64,000 nt of DNA from Harmonia axyridis (lineage: Eukaryota > Arthropoda > Insecta > Coleoptera > Coccinellidae). Made by a program: the position numbers and the translations under genes. Positions 36,299-46,996 of the stretch are shown in pieces. Position 1 is the first letter of the stretch, and every line of letters begins with the position of its first letter. The stretch covers positions 31,682,001 through 31,746,000 of the forward strand of contig NC_059503.1 of assembly GCF_914767665.1 (NCBI RefSeq), given 5' to 3'. Under the pieces are notes generated by a model that had not been told where the DNA came from, did no database searches, and saw only the letters and a program-made list of their open reading frames with translations.

Positions 36299-36746
36299 TG
36301 GTGGATTTATGCACCAGTCCTAAGAACTAAGACTAAACCTAAGAACTTAGAACTAAGAATTGAACGCTAACAAATTAATGAGGGCGTTTATGCACGTTTC
36401 CTAAGAACTAAATACTAACACTAGCAGGCCAACTGTTAACTAAGAACTAAGGGCTCAGGTAAAATATAGAAGTCCGCGTGCGCCGCATAGAATTTCAATA
36501 TTAACGAGTACCAGTTTCAATAATTTTATCTTCCGTAATTCGTGTTTATCGATGAAAAGTATTAGGTGTATTTGAAAAAATTAAATTTAATTTTTTCCCA
36601 ATAAATATCAAAGAAGTTCTAGTACGTGCGCATGCCTTAACTAAGAACTAACAAGAGAGTGCATAAACGCCACTGAATTCTTAGGTTTAGTTCTTAGTTC
36701 ATACTTCTTAGTCCTTAGTTCTTAGGTACGGTGCATAAATCCACCA
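36299..36746. mobile_element. TTA-flanked MITE built of CTAAGAACTAAG-like units
   Basis: TGGTGGATTTATGCACC and its exact complement form the ends, flanked by TTA at 36296-36298 and 36747-36749. Inside both ends are many copies of CTAAGAACTAAG-like words in direct and inverted order, and a second inner pair (GGGCGTTTATGCAC / GTGCATAAACGCC). A TTA duplication is what PIF/Harbinger elements make, so that superfamily is the best guess. No protein is encoded. Confidence 0.8.
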
Positions 36747-36977
36747 TTAAAGATAAAGAGTGCGCGATGGGTATGCGCGTAGGTGAAGTTTTTTGGATTT
36801 CCATATAGCGCGCTCTGGTTTTCTGTATTAATGACAATCAGTTTAAATATCCCAACAGAGTAATAATTTCGAGTTTTACTAGGTTGGGGCATTAAAGTTT
36901 TCATAGGAATGTAAGGAATATACGAGTACAATGTGCGTTGCGCATGCGTGAATAAGAAATTTTCAGAAGATAATGTA

Positions 36978-37419
36978 CAGGCCGTCCCAAATTCGATATT
37001 CACTGAAAGCATGAAGTCTCAATATCTTCAAAATGCATGAAATTTGTGGAAAACCGATGATGGGATGCTTTTCCACAAATCTGCACCTAAAAAACTACGT
37101 TGAAAAATATAGGGTGCCCCATTGAAACACCAACCCTCCTCTATATCTCAAAAACGGAAATCAATTTCTACTATCTGTTATGAGTATCATTTAAACCATT
37201 GATATGACTGAAAAAAAAAACGTGTTAGAATTTTCCGAATATCTGGAACAGAAACCAAGATATAGCGAAATATTTGAAACAGGCATTTTTCAGAGAGTGG
37301 ATAACGAATCAAGTTATCTATGATCTGCTTTCTGATATCTCATTTTTATAAAAAAAAATTTTCTCTTTAAATCTTATAGTTAGTCTACTTTCAGTGAGCA
37401 TCGAATTCGGAACACCCTC
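36978..37419. mobile_element. TA-flanked MITE
   Basis: CAGGCCGTCCCAAATTCGATA at the left pairs with the complement of CATCGAATTCGGAACACCCTC at the right, followed inward by TTCACTGAAAG/CTTTCAGTGA. TA lies at both edges (36976-36977 and 37420-37421). No coding sequence. Confidence 0.65.
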
Positions 37420-37859
37420 TAATGTAGTGATTTGGTTTTTGAGGAACGAAGAAAGGGGAAGTTAAAAGGCACACCTATTCACAACTTCAGAAATTGAAAT
37501 ATTATTATCACAAGCCTTTTGTGTCCGCACTAAAAGCGAAGTACATCTCAATTGAAAATTGGTGAAAATGATTGACGTGGACGTTTTGGTTAGATATAAA
37601 ACCTGGTGCCATTATACATATTTCATCGAAAAACCAAACCTTCAAGTTTTTTATGGAATCCTGAAGGTCAAAAATACATAACCCGCATTAGTCGAGTACA
37701 ATAGTTTTTAGATAATGGAATTATATTCCAAACTATATATTGAATTGAACCGCAGTAAAAAATCTACAATAAGGAAAAATTTCCCGATTGAAACATATCA
37801 AAATGCTATCATCTTTCCAACCAATCTCTAAATCCCTGGAAAGTCAGCCCTCTGTCCTG

Positions 37860-38592
37860 TAAACCGAACAATTAGCGCTGTCAACACTTGCACTCAAGAG
37901 TGTGTCAAAGGAAACCTCAAAGGGGTGCGTATTTACATCACAACGGAAAGCCTGAGGTCTCTGGAATCTTATAGCCGGGGTCTCTGTTGACATGGGAGTG
38001 CCGTAATACCATAAAGCAACTGACCAGAGGCAATAAAGTAACTCTACTATGGGTACCGCGGCATTGTGGTATTGCAACTTGCAAAAAGGGCATCAAGGTT
38101 GACACCTGTTGATCCGGAACGCTTCTGTGGTCTTGAAAAATAACAATACAAGACAGCGGTCCAACAATGGGAGGGGGAATATAGGAAAATCCTCTGAAGG
38201 AATACTCCGGGTCTTGCTCAGGCAAAGCAATTTGTGTTGCTTTCACAGACCTATACCAGAAAGCTCCTGAAGCTACCACGAGCTGAGCTTCGGGTAATGG
38301 TGGGACTGCTGACAGGACACTGTCAGTGCAAATACCTTTTGTACCGCATGGGTAAGTCAGCAGATGAGATCTACAGACTCTAATGAAACAGCCGAGCACA
38401 TAGTGTGCAAATGGCCGGAGCTGACTGGCCCAAGAACCACTCATATGGGAAATTCATTTCTGGATACTCACGAAGTATTAGCTAAAAGGCTCCTAAGGAT
38501 GTCGTCGGTTTCATTAACAGCATTGAGGGCCTTCCTGGGGCAGGCTAACAGAGTCGTAACGACTTCGATTCAGTGAAATAATAATAATAATC
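37860..38592 (+). pseudogene. RNase H-bearing LINE 3' fragment
   Basis: Broken plus-strand pieces read in LINE order. GNLKGVRIYITTESLRSLES and QLTRGNKVTLLWVPRHCGIA are two RNase H blocks. Then come RKLLKLPRAELRVMVGLLTG and the zinc-knuckle-like tail NETAEHIVCKWPELTG. RNase H followed by such a tail occurs in I-, LOA- and R1-group LINEs. Frameshifts and stops separate the blocks, so nothing is made. An (AAT)n tail at 38577-38592 marks the 3' end. The long minus-strand frame over it (37938-38444) is a shadow. It sits just beyond the channel gene's 3' end, in the opposite orientation. Confidence 0.75.
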
Positions 38593-38602
38593 TATCCAAC
38601 CA

Positions 38603-38608
38603 TTTATT
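38603..38608 (-). promoter_or_regulatory. Candidate polyadenylation signal of the K2P gene
   Basis: TTTATT on the plus strand is AATAAA in the gene's sense, 85 bases after the stop codon and next to the LINE tail. Confidence 0.4.
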
Positions 38609-38692
38609 ATTAAGTTTAAAATATTAAAATTTGATAACAAAGAAGTGGAGTAGATAATGTTGACATTATAGTTTTATAGTAATACAAATCGT

Positions 38693-39198
38693 TCAAACTT
38701 CATCATCTGCTGATTCATCCTCGTCATCACTCTTGATTATACCTAAGGTTTTGGCCAATGATTTAACGTTGGTTATAACCTCTTCTTGGACCAAGTTGAA
38801 GCTCATGGCCAACAGAGCTATGCCGAAAAGGAGGTATAGCGAACACAAGGCTATACTAACCGTAACAGTAGTAGTAGTTTTAGTGCTATCTTGACTAACA
38901 CCCTTCGCTGGTACCAGGTCACCAAACCCTATAGTGGTGAGAGTGATGAAGCAAAAGTAGGCTGCATTGAGGAGTCCCCATTGTTCCCAGTAGTCAAACA
39001 GGAATGCTCCGCCCACGATATAACTCATGACGAGGAAAACGCACAGACCTATTGGTACTGGACGTGATCTTTGCTTTCCTGTATCGTAATATACATTGTC
39101 ATAGAAGAACTCTTCATCTGAGTCGGGGTCGTCGAGGTATTTACTTCTGTATCCATAACCTAGTGGAGTCATCATCTTCGGACTAGAGTTCAATCGAG
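38693..39198 (-). CDS. K2P potassium channel, last exon (TM3, second pore, TM4)
   Basis: The exon opens after acceptor CTTTCAG and reads CT-CGA-TTG-AAC in the frame left by the previous exon. TM3 is VPIGLCVFLVMSYIVGGAFL. The second pore is LTTIGFGDLVPAKG, with the TIGFG selectivity filter typical of the second pore of K2P channels. TM4 is about SIALCSLYLLFGIALLAMSF. The tail is short and acidic (KSDDEDESADDEV, then stop). K2P channels are plasma-membrane background K+ channels; two subunits, each with two pore loops, make one pore. A run of Thr/Val in the outer segment after the pore (STKTTTTVTV) is slightly unusual. This exon alone is diagnostic; the five-exon model is described at 44460-44679. 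Confidence 0.93.
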
Positions 39199-40033
39199 CT
39201 GAAAGTATAAAACTTGAAACAAATTGAATTTGAAAAATAATAAGTCCGAAAAGACAATGGTTGAAAAGCCTAGTTTTGAAAATAAATCAGTCCTACTCAT
39301 TTATTTTTGATGTATAGGAAAAAACTGACGAAGGCTTTAAATAATTGAAGGTCCTCTTCCTCTATATTGATGATCACTCAATGCTGTCTAAGTTTATAGA
39401 CGTTAGCTAATGAAAGACATCTCAATTATGAAAAATCCCCCTAAAATAGGATATACTAGAAAAGTTCTAGCCATTGATATAACTTGCAGAGGATAGTAGT
39501 ATATTTTGCACTAGAAGACTGCTTCTTGGCTGGATATATACTACGATTAAGGGGAAGTGTTCGTAGCTAGGTCTGGCCCTAAATTTAGGTATATCTGCTT
39601 ATATAGTACATTTTATCCCTGTAGTTCACATTCAGAAAGAGTGAATTATTATAAAATTCGATTTTACCTAATCGTTATCAGTACCAGTGCTACCATCCTC
39701 AACAATAGTCTATCAAATGAGGAAATAGCAAGCTTGCCGTGGTATCTTAATAGTGACTTTGGTGGGGTTTGAAATAATAGCTGTCGTTCAAGGAAAGTTT
39801 GTATGAGAAAAGTACGTCGTAAACCTTACATCACGTCATATTCCATTTAGAAATTCACCTTCTACAGAAAACCTTAACAGGTGTATTAAGGCTTAGATGG
39901 TTTTGCGAAAAATGTTTCTGAGGTCTAAATAACCACCATTGAATAAAGAGAACTCAGAGTACTTCAGATGTTGCTTTGAAAATATACCTACTTCTGCAGT
40001 TTCTCAAAAAAAAAAAAATAGTGAACATCTTAC

Positions 40034-40195
40034 GTGAACATCTCTTCTTCCTAACATGATGAGCATCATCTTGATCTTCAACAAAATGATCAGCCACTGG
40101 AAGTTGTAAATGGTTGGGATCTCTAGATTCAGTTAAGGACTCTTGGTTGTAATTGCCTCTTCTATTTTTTTCTGAGTCTCTCATGGTTATCCCTG
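40034..40195 (-). CDS. K2P channel, intracellular-loop exon 3
   Basis: Acceptor TTATTTTCAG, donor GTAAGA. It encodes a polar stretch including TMRDSEKNRRGNYNQESLTE and VRKKRCS, part of the cytosolic TM2-TM3 loop. The acceptor is a tandem CAGCAG (NAGNAG), so the exon may start at 40195 or 40192, giving Ala-Gly or Gly at the junction. Both keep the frame. Confidence 0.8.
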
Positions 40196-40269
40196 CTGAA
40201 AATAATTCAATATGCATCTGATATGCTTAAGATAGATATAAGATATATGAACAGAAAGATAAATACTAC

Positions 40270-40520
40270 CTGGTACTTCATTGCCGTTAAGTTCTCCCTC
40301 TTTAATAACATATTTATTGCAAAGAATTGGCGTTTTGTCGAAGTTTTGTAACTCTAAGGTTTCAAAGTCTCTGGGCCTTTGACGATTCTGGAATTTCTTC
40401 CTATCCAAAGAGCCTCCTCTACCACCAAATCTTGGGGCTGATTGCCCTCTTCTCTCATCTGAAAATCTAGAAGCCTGGTTTCTTTGTAGACTGGTGCCGC
40501 GTTTTGTGTAGTCATGGTAT
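40270..40520 (-). CDS. K2P channel, intracellular-loop exon 2
   Basis: Acceptor TTTACCACAG, donor G|GTAGTA. The 251-base exon begins with the third base of an Arg codon and ends with the first base of the next codon, matching both neighbours. The product is basic and disordered-looking (YHDYTKRGTSLQRNQASRF, GGRGGSLDRKKFQNRQRPRD), consistent with the long cytosolic M2-M3 loop of invertebrate TWiK-type channels. Confidence 0.8.
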
Positions 40521-40696
40521 CTGTGGTAAATTGAGTAATTTAAATTTAATAATTTAAATGATTCCTATCAACTTTTTTCGACACATAATTGAAATTCATA
40601 CTTGCAACTCTTGATTTTTAGACTAAACTCAATACCTACGTGAAATATAGTAAACAACATTTTTTTTTCAATAAAATGCATCAACATTCTTTTTAC

Positions 40697-40816
40697 CTTA
40701 AATCAGTATCAGAATGAGAGGTCTGCAATTCCAAATTTCCATATCCGCTGTCAGCAGATCTTGTTGAATTTCTAACAGATCTTCTGAATGAAGTATTCCG
40801 AGATCTTGAAAATCTC
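40697..40816 (-). CDS. K2P channel, intracellular-loop exon 1
   Basis: Acceptor GGTTACAG, donor GTAAAA. The 120-base exon completes a Glu codon from the previous exon and encodes RFSRSRNTSFRRSVRNSTRS and SGYGNLELQTSHSDTDL. It is rich in Arg-Ser-x-Ser, with several possible basophilic kinase sites. It belongs to the cytosolic loop between TM2 and TM3. Confidence 0.8.
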
Positions 40817-41060
40817 CTGTAACCATAAATCTATGTGAATTCTCTACGAAAGTTCAGTAATGAGAAATATGAAAATACTGAAATTGAAATATATGTATAT
40901 ACGAGTATAGAACGTCCTTCCATAGTGATGAACCCCACCCCACCACAGATCAGCTGCTCAGAATTGTGGAATATTTTAAATAATCTCTCAAAAATATATT
41001 CATTGGAGTTACAACATTCGATATGTTTTCTAAAATAATAGTCGCAGAGGTTAATAAATT

Positions 41061-41521
41061 TTAATTTCCACCCATACCTCTCAGTGCAAAATAAGAAAAG
41101 AAGCACAATTCATAACTTATCAAATCGACGACAGGAATATCTCCAATAGATCCTTGGTCTTTAGCATACAAATAGCCAAATAAATAAGACAGTGCTGCTG
41201 CTGCACCCCAATAATTACTCGTCATAACAGATACAAATATTATAGAAACACCATATGTATTGATCAGTATCGAATGATGCAATTTTGCTCGATATTTCTA
41301 AGGCTCTAGATGGCACGTGGGTCTCGTCTTCAAACTTCATGAAGCGTCAACTCATCTCTAAAAGCCATAGTGCTCCAAGTTGGTGTGTTGTCTCCTCTTA
41401 TATATTCAGCATACTCATCCGAAATCTCTTGTATTATCCGTGAGGATTGCACAATTGGTGATGGTTTTAATTGAATCTTTATTTCGTACTCGTAACTCGG
41501 CGTCCTACGCATAGGTACCAA
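41061..41521 (-). other. Two unidentified open frames inside a K2P intron
   Basis: 41061-41282 encodes a hydrophobic stretch (SNYWGAAAALSYLFGYLYAK) and 41330-41521 a polar one (SSRIIQEISDEYAEYIRGDN). Codon use looks more protein-like than in the surrounding spacer. However, neither has a splice phase compatible with the K2P exons, and I recognise neither. They may be remnants of an unknown mobile element or retrocopy. Confidence 0.25.
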
Positions 41522-41554
41522 CTAACTAATAACTAAGCTTTATTATAAATCCCC

Positions 41555-42150
41555 AATTCTGACCGAGCCTTTCTAGCCATATACACAGATAATACTGCTA
41601 TCATAGCTAGGTCAAAAGCCCCCTGATTGGCAACTAAATACCTTCAGAAGGATGTAAGCCATCTGGAAGAAGTCGAAGTAAATGGCTAATCAAAGTGAAC
41701 CCAGAAAAGTGCTGCTCTTCTCTTGTCACGGGGACGATTCAAACTGTTCGGCCACGTCCAAATATACCCTGGGAATCCCAAGTAAAATACGTGGCAGTTA
41801 TCTTGGATAAAAAGTAAACATTCTACGAGTAAAAAGGTGCTTGACAAATTGCTTTCGCTGCTCTATCATAGCAGCAACATATCCCTTCAGAACAAACTTT
41901 TCTTGTAGAAAACCATTGTCCGTCCAACTGAAACTTATGCTTCAACGTGTTGGGCTTTCGCACTCTCCGCAACGAAGTTCAATAAGTTATAAACCATTAG
42001 AATACATTTATTAAGACAGCCTCCAACACACCTGGATTTGTTTCGATATCCAACTCTATCGTGAGGCGAACCTTCCTCTTGAGAGACTCGAACAAGGTAC
42101 ATTAAAGTTCTGGGAAAATTCCTGTATAATTCAGCAAACTTGCCAAGCAT
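41555..42150 (+). pseudogene. Jockey-type LINE reverse-transcriptase remnant
   Basis: Broken plus-strand frames read ALYTDNTAII (a decayed YADDTAI active site), LATKYLQKDVSHLEEVEVNG, SAALLLSRGRF, then SLQNKLFL and KTIVRPTETYASTCWAFA. These are consecutive post-catalytic blocks of Jockey RT. One catalytic aspartate is replaced (YTDN for YADD) and many stops are present. It lies in the 3.6-kb K2P intron, antisense to the gene, directly next to a Tc1 remnant. Confidence 0.75.
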
Positions 42151-42192
42151 GTACCAAGCATGGAATCAATGTTTGGAGATAGAGCGGGTCAG

Positions 42193-42740
42193 TCAGAGAG
42201 AGTCAGTTTCAAGATACTCATTTACATCTCTGGTGCTATCAGGTCGAACATTAATGTTCCATAAAACGATTGGGCGACCAACAGCCGCTCTCCATAATCT
42301 CACGTGAGGATTTAGAATATCCCTGAAGTATCTATCATCAGTCGTGGATCCCTGAATATGAATTTGTTCTATGCGACCATTGGACATAATATCAGCCCAA
42401 AACATCTGACGAATGGAGACACAAGGCAAGCTGAGCTATTCTTGTTGGCTCTATCCACAGTCGAATTTCATGGCTATCCTATATCAAACAGATTCTTGTC
42501 TCATCGAAATAAAATCTTCGGACAAGTATACGTACTCTTGGGTCAATTGTAGAGGCAGAGCTCTGTGCTCAGGTTTTAGTCGAGTTTCTTTCAGTGGTCG
42601 ACAACAACTAAAACCTGTCGCAAGTATTCGTCTTCGTAATGTTGTGAGCCAGGCATGTCTCATATCTCTTATTTGTAGTGCTGGTAAGGCTATGATAGCG
42701 TTACTTGGAACTTGGAATTTCTTTCTCTTATGCAGTTAGG
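42193..42740 (-). pseudogene. Tc1-like transposase remnant
   Basis: Minus-strand pieces read RHAWLTTLRRRILATGFSCC, then RPLKETRLKPEHRALPLQ (the region before the first catalytic aspartate), then RYFRDILNPHVRLWRAAVG and DVNEYLETDSL (around the second catalytic region). The DDNARPH motif is decayed (WNINVRPDS). Stops and a shift separate the pieces, and terminal repeats were not identified. It is old and inactive, inside a K2P intron. Confidence 0.7.
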
Positions 42741-44336
42741 CTATTAGCCTTTTACTTCTCAATCTCAATATAATTCACCTCTGGTGAACTATTAAGATCT
42801 ACTCTAGCAGGTGGCACTTTGCCACTAAGAAGGTTTGTGTAATCATTACACAATCTCTGTGCCAGTAGAAGTTTGGCTTTAACACACACTTCCTAGGGAA
42901 GTGCCGTGTTTGGTCTCTTATGTTTCCTAGGGGCTTTTCCATCATAGTTGCAAGTCTTTCTTATAAGGGTTTGCATGATTTTTCATCTACTGAAGGTATT
43001 CACGCTCAGGTCTTTTAGATGGTCGTCTAGGATAATAGGGTTTCTCCGAAGAGTTGAGTTATATAATGGTTTTGTCATTGAATAGTGAGACGTCTTCTAC
43101 CGCTCCTTGGTCTGTCACGATGATTTTTGGTCAGAAGATAGCGATTTCATGTCAAGAAAAGGCACTTTGCGAAACAACAACTTTATTGCCAACAAAAAAT
43201 GAGCATCGCCTTCTACAATTCTTGCACGGTCAATCTCACTGTAATGTTCATCTCGGCAGTCAAAATCATAAAATTCAACTACTTTCACTTAACGAAATAT
43301 TCGTACTAAAAATGTTATTAACAAAAAAAATTTCTAAACATCTGTTTCTTGCAAAAAATATGAGATGATTAGGATTAAGAAAGGTAAACATTCATAAAAG
43401 AATCCACAAAAATCCCCTCATATGAGAATAAAGGTGATATAAAATGTTTTGAATCTATGTGTATATTCAGTTCAGTGACAGTGAAAGTTTATAGGGGATG
43501 AATCCTTTCTTGTTGAAAATTAGGGGAGGTCGTTCTTGTGATCAAACCTCTCAGGCCTTTCCTTGAAAAATTACACGCTTCCAAAAATGAGAAAATACAT
43601 TTTCATTTTTTTCCTGAAACATTAACAGCCAATTACTCAGATTATTCCAATTTCAATTTTAAAGAAAAAACACAAAATTTTTCGATGAATCGGATTCATT
43701 ATTCTAAACTGATATTTTTCAATTGAATTTCGTTAAAAATCAAGTGAAATAGGGGGTGCATGTTTTGTTCCTTTAAAATTTCATAACAAAATAAAAAATC
43801 GTAGGTAGACTTATTGGTGAAACATTCCCTCAAAACGCCATCAATTCAATTTTTCAGCAATTTAGAGAAAATAATAAAAAAAGGTTTTTCATTTTTGGAA
43901 GTGCGTATTTTTTCAAAGAAAGGTCTTCGAGCTTTTATATGTGAAAGACCAATAATTTACGACGAAGATTGAACCCATTAAAACTTTCGCACTTGGAAAC
44001 AGCCTGTATAACAATATTTCACGCTTCACAATAGCTTTATCATATTCTTAAATTTTGCTTGGAATTTGAATAATTATTTTATTATTACGTCAATCAATGC
44101 TTAATATTCTCAGAAAAAATATAATTATATTGAATACCTGATAGTTATACAAAATGTAAAAACTGATGAAGGTACTGCGTAATGTAACAATTGTTGTATG
44201 CTTTTTATTTAATAAATAGTTACATTTAAAATTAGCAGTCTTTGAGTAACAATTTAAATCGACTTTCATCGGAGAAGTAACAGTCAATCAAATATAATTA
44301 GTAGTTTAGTATTGGAGGAAATATCGTGTATCATGA
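42741..44336. other. K2P intron; no feature recognised
   Basis: The first part may include more of the Tc1 remnant. The 104-codon frame at 43054-43368 and the 62-codon frame at 43538-43726 are unrecognised. Confidence 0.35.
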
Positions 44337-44418
44337 GTTGCCTAATAAAAAAAAATATCCATTTCAATAGTTCAATTAAAGTCATTGAACTATTGAAATG
44401 GTTTTTTATTAGACAACC
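44337..44418. repeat. Near-perfect hairpin MITE
   Basis: GTTGCCTAATAAAA and CCATTTCAATAGTTCAAT pair with ATTGAACTATTGAAATGG and TTTTATTAGACAAC across a loop of about 7 bases. It sits 40 bp from the splice donor of the first-pore exon, in the intron. Confidence 0.8.
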
Positions 44419-44459
44419 CAATATACTCTTTACATGTATCGAAGTTTGCTAGAACTTAC

Positions 44460-44679
44460 TCTGCTGATCTTATGGAACCTCTCATCGATCGCGCCTTCCT
44501 AGGTTTCTTAGGCCTCGTACAAACGTAACAACACACCCTCCAATAAAGAAACCTGAAAGAAGTGGCCATAATATCCCCTATATTCGATAGGCATAGCAGC
44601 ATCAGAGGTATGCCCAAAATGGCGTAAAAAATTGTGACTACTTTGCCCAGTGCTGTTTTTGGGGTTATGTGACCATATC
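44460..44679 (-). CDS. K2P potassium channel, first-pore exon
   Basis: Acceptor ATTGTAG, donor GTAAGT. The exon begins with the last two bases of a Gly codon and reads GYGHITPKTALGKVVTIFYA then ILGIPLMLLCLSNIGDIMAT. That is the GYG filter of pore 1, its exit loop and TM2, strongly conserved in TWiK-type K2P channels. With the exons at 40697-40816, 40270-40520, 40034-40195 and 38693-39198 it makes 420 in-phase codons including the stop. Every junction is phase-compatible (2, 2, 1, 1). TM1, the extracellular cap and the pore-1 helix must come from upstream exon(s), which I could not find up to the window edge. The intron after this exon holds Jockey, Tc1 and hairpin debris. The product would conduct background K+ current at the plasma membrane; the subtype cannot be assigned. 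Confidence 0.9.
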
Positions 44680-45468
44680 CTACAATCAGAATTGATTTAA
44701 ATTTTCTTTAATTTGGAATTCATGACAATTTATTAGTCTATATATACTTAGTGAAACAAGAAGTGTTACATCTGGAAGAGATAATTTCTTCAACAGAATC
44801 ACGAGTCTTTCAGAAGTAAGTCCATATGTCTACCTACATTTTTTATGGAAAAAAATTTCATGAAGAAACTAGTATGAGCAGATATTTTCAATGATTTCGA
44901 GTCCGTCTACTATAATTTCCAGTGTCAGAAAATCTATAATTCGAGATTTTAATGGACTGTACTTAGGATTCCACGGAATTTTTTTTACATTTTAATTTCG
45001 ATTTAGAATCTTTAGAAACTGAAGGTTGCTCCTCCTCGAAGAGGGAGGCAATAATCTTTCTCCATGACCAGCCATCTCGCTGGATTTAAATCCAAAGCTA
45101 GCGTTAGGGGTGAAGCAACCGTTCCAGGCGCCTCTATTTGAAGGGCGGCAATTCGGTCCATTTTGCTGGCCGCCTTTTCATATTTTATTATTGATTTTTA
45201 AAAACAACATAAAGGTTGTTCCGCTGCGCTGCGTTTGTCAACATCCCTGCAATCAAAATCTCCAAACCGCCTTTACTAAGCCACTTGTATAATAAACAAC
45301 ACATGGTAGTACAACCAATATCAACAAAATTCTCTATTATCCTCAGTAAGAGAGGGATAAGTATTTCACAAAGATGAAAAACAACACTAGCTTCGCTTTC
45401 AAATTATTTGGAGGCCGATGTTTACACAATCAACATACGGAAAATTCCTACGATTTTGCTTTCGAAAC
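44680..45468. other. K2P upstream intron; no exon recognised
   Basis: 45040-45290 is less AT-rich and includes AAGGGCGGCAATTCGG, which resembles the sub-terminal motif of the hAT elements here. It is probably a transposon fragment. Confidence 0.35.
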
Positions 45469-45775
45469 TACACTGATCAACAATTGCTAGGGATCACTTA
45501 TGAACTTCTCTTCATTTGTATTTTTTTCAAGTTATCTCGTGAATATCTGTACATTATATGTTCTCTAAGGAAAAAGTAAGATGTTTTGAGTTGATTATAT
45601 CAAAGTCTTCCTCACTTCATCGGCTCTTGTTCACAAAATCGATTATTATCTGTAGGCTGTTACAGGTGGAGTGAAAAGCAATGTGGTATTTGTTATTAAA
45701 TCGGTTTTTTTCTTTTGTTCAAACACATAAGGTGACAATAATTGAAGAAATGAGAACAATATCAGCTTATCAGTC

Positions 45776-46767
45776 ATGCCGAGAAGACGTTTGGCTCCTG
45801 TGCAACTGGACCAAATCATACGGTGGATACAGGAAGGTTTGTCCCAGCGAGAAGTGTCCCGGCGGTTGAATGTCGCAAAGTGTCGTGAGTCGGGCTTGGA
45901 ATAGGTTCATCCAAAACGACTCAGTAGCTTATGTTCATGGGGGAGGTCGGCAGCGCAGTACAACAGCTGCCCAAGATCGTCTTTTGATCCTCAATGCTAG
46001 GAGAAATCCCACTTACCCGCTTCGCGGCTCAATAGATCACTGAGAGTTGCACCAGGAGTTCTAATTTCGAACCAGACTGTAAGACGACGACTACATATTC
46101 GTGGTTTGAGAGCACGTAGGAGGGTACAACATTCCCGTTTGAATAGGGAACACCGGGTTCATCGACGGCAATGGGCTGAGGAGCACCGCAATTGGACACT
46201 TGAAGATTGGAGCCGATGTTTATTTACGGATGAGTCTAGATTTCGTTTGGTCAACTCCGATGGACGTATTCTTGCTTGGAGGGAAAGAGGTCGAAGGTAT
46301 GCAGAACAGTTTATGGTACCCACAACAGCTTTTGGCGGAGGTTCTATATGTGTATGGGGAGGCATTTGTTTGAACCAACGCACAGAGTTGGTTGTTCTAC
46401 AGAACACCACCATGACCAGCCAGATATATCACGATATGGTTATTGAACCCATAATTGTTCCGTTTGCGGCTGCCGTGGGCGAGAATTTCACATTAATTGA
46501 CGATAATACCCGTCCACACCGTAGTCGTCTGGTTAATGAAGCGCTAGAAACTCATGCTATTGATAGGATGGACTGGCCAGCTCGCTCTCCAGACATGAAT
46601 TGCATCGAACATGTCTGGTCTGAGATGTATAGACAATTGTCAACCTTAGACCTTTCTAACGCTTTACGGGATATTTGCCCCAAAATTTTATAAATCGTTT
46701 GATCGAAAGTATGCCTCGTAGGGTAGAATGCTTGAGACGAGCTCGTGGGGGACCAACTAGGTACTAG
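45776..46767 (+). pseudogene. Tc1-like (DD34E) transposase pseudogene
   Basis: Nearly the whole gene is readable. It starts MPRRRLAPVQLDQIIRWIQE (first helix-turn-helix), continues GLSQREVSRRLNV, shifts frame, then GGGRQRSTTAAQDRLLILNA. A long open part (46106-46693) holds LFTDESRFRLV (first Asp), GGGSICVWGGIC, FTLIDDNTRPH (second Asp) and WPARSPDMNCIEHVW (Glu). Thirty-four residues separate the second Asp from the Glu, so all three catalytic residues survive. Frameshifts lie near 45880 and 46040 and close to the end, where SMPRRVECLRARGGPTRY and a stop continue in another frame. The full length would be about 330 residues. It probably died from small indels only, so it is fairly young. Confidence 0.9.
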
Positions 46768-46996
46768 CTCAACCGAAACTTCAGCCTTCTTGTGGTTTCA
46801 TCATAAAATTTTTATGTTATTCAAACACAGAATTTTGAGTGTTCCTAATAAAGTCTTTTTTTCTCTTCAACTTTCCATTTTTTCATTCTTTTCTCAAGTG
46901 AACCATATTATCAACTGAAAATACTCTGATATCTGACTAAATTTATAATCTTGGAGCGAATATTTCAGAAATAAATTTAGAACAAGTAAGTGATCC

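Noticed and set aside
37938..38444. 168-codon minus-strand frame
   Set aside because: It is the antisense of the RNase H LINE fragment, whose plus-strand blocks are recognisable.
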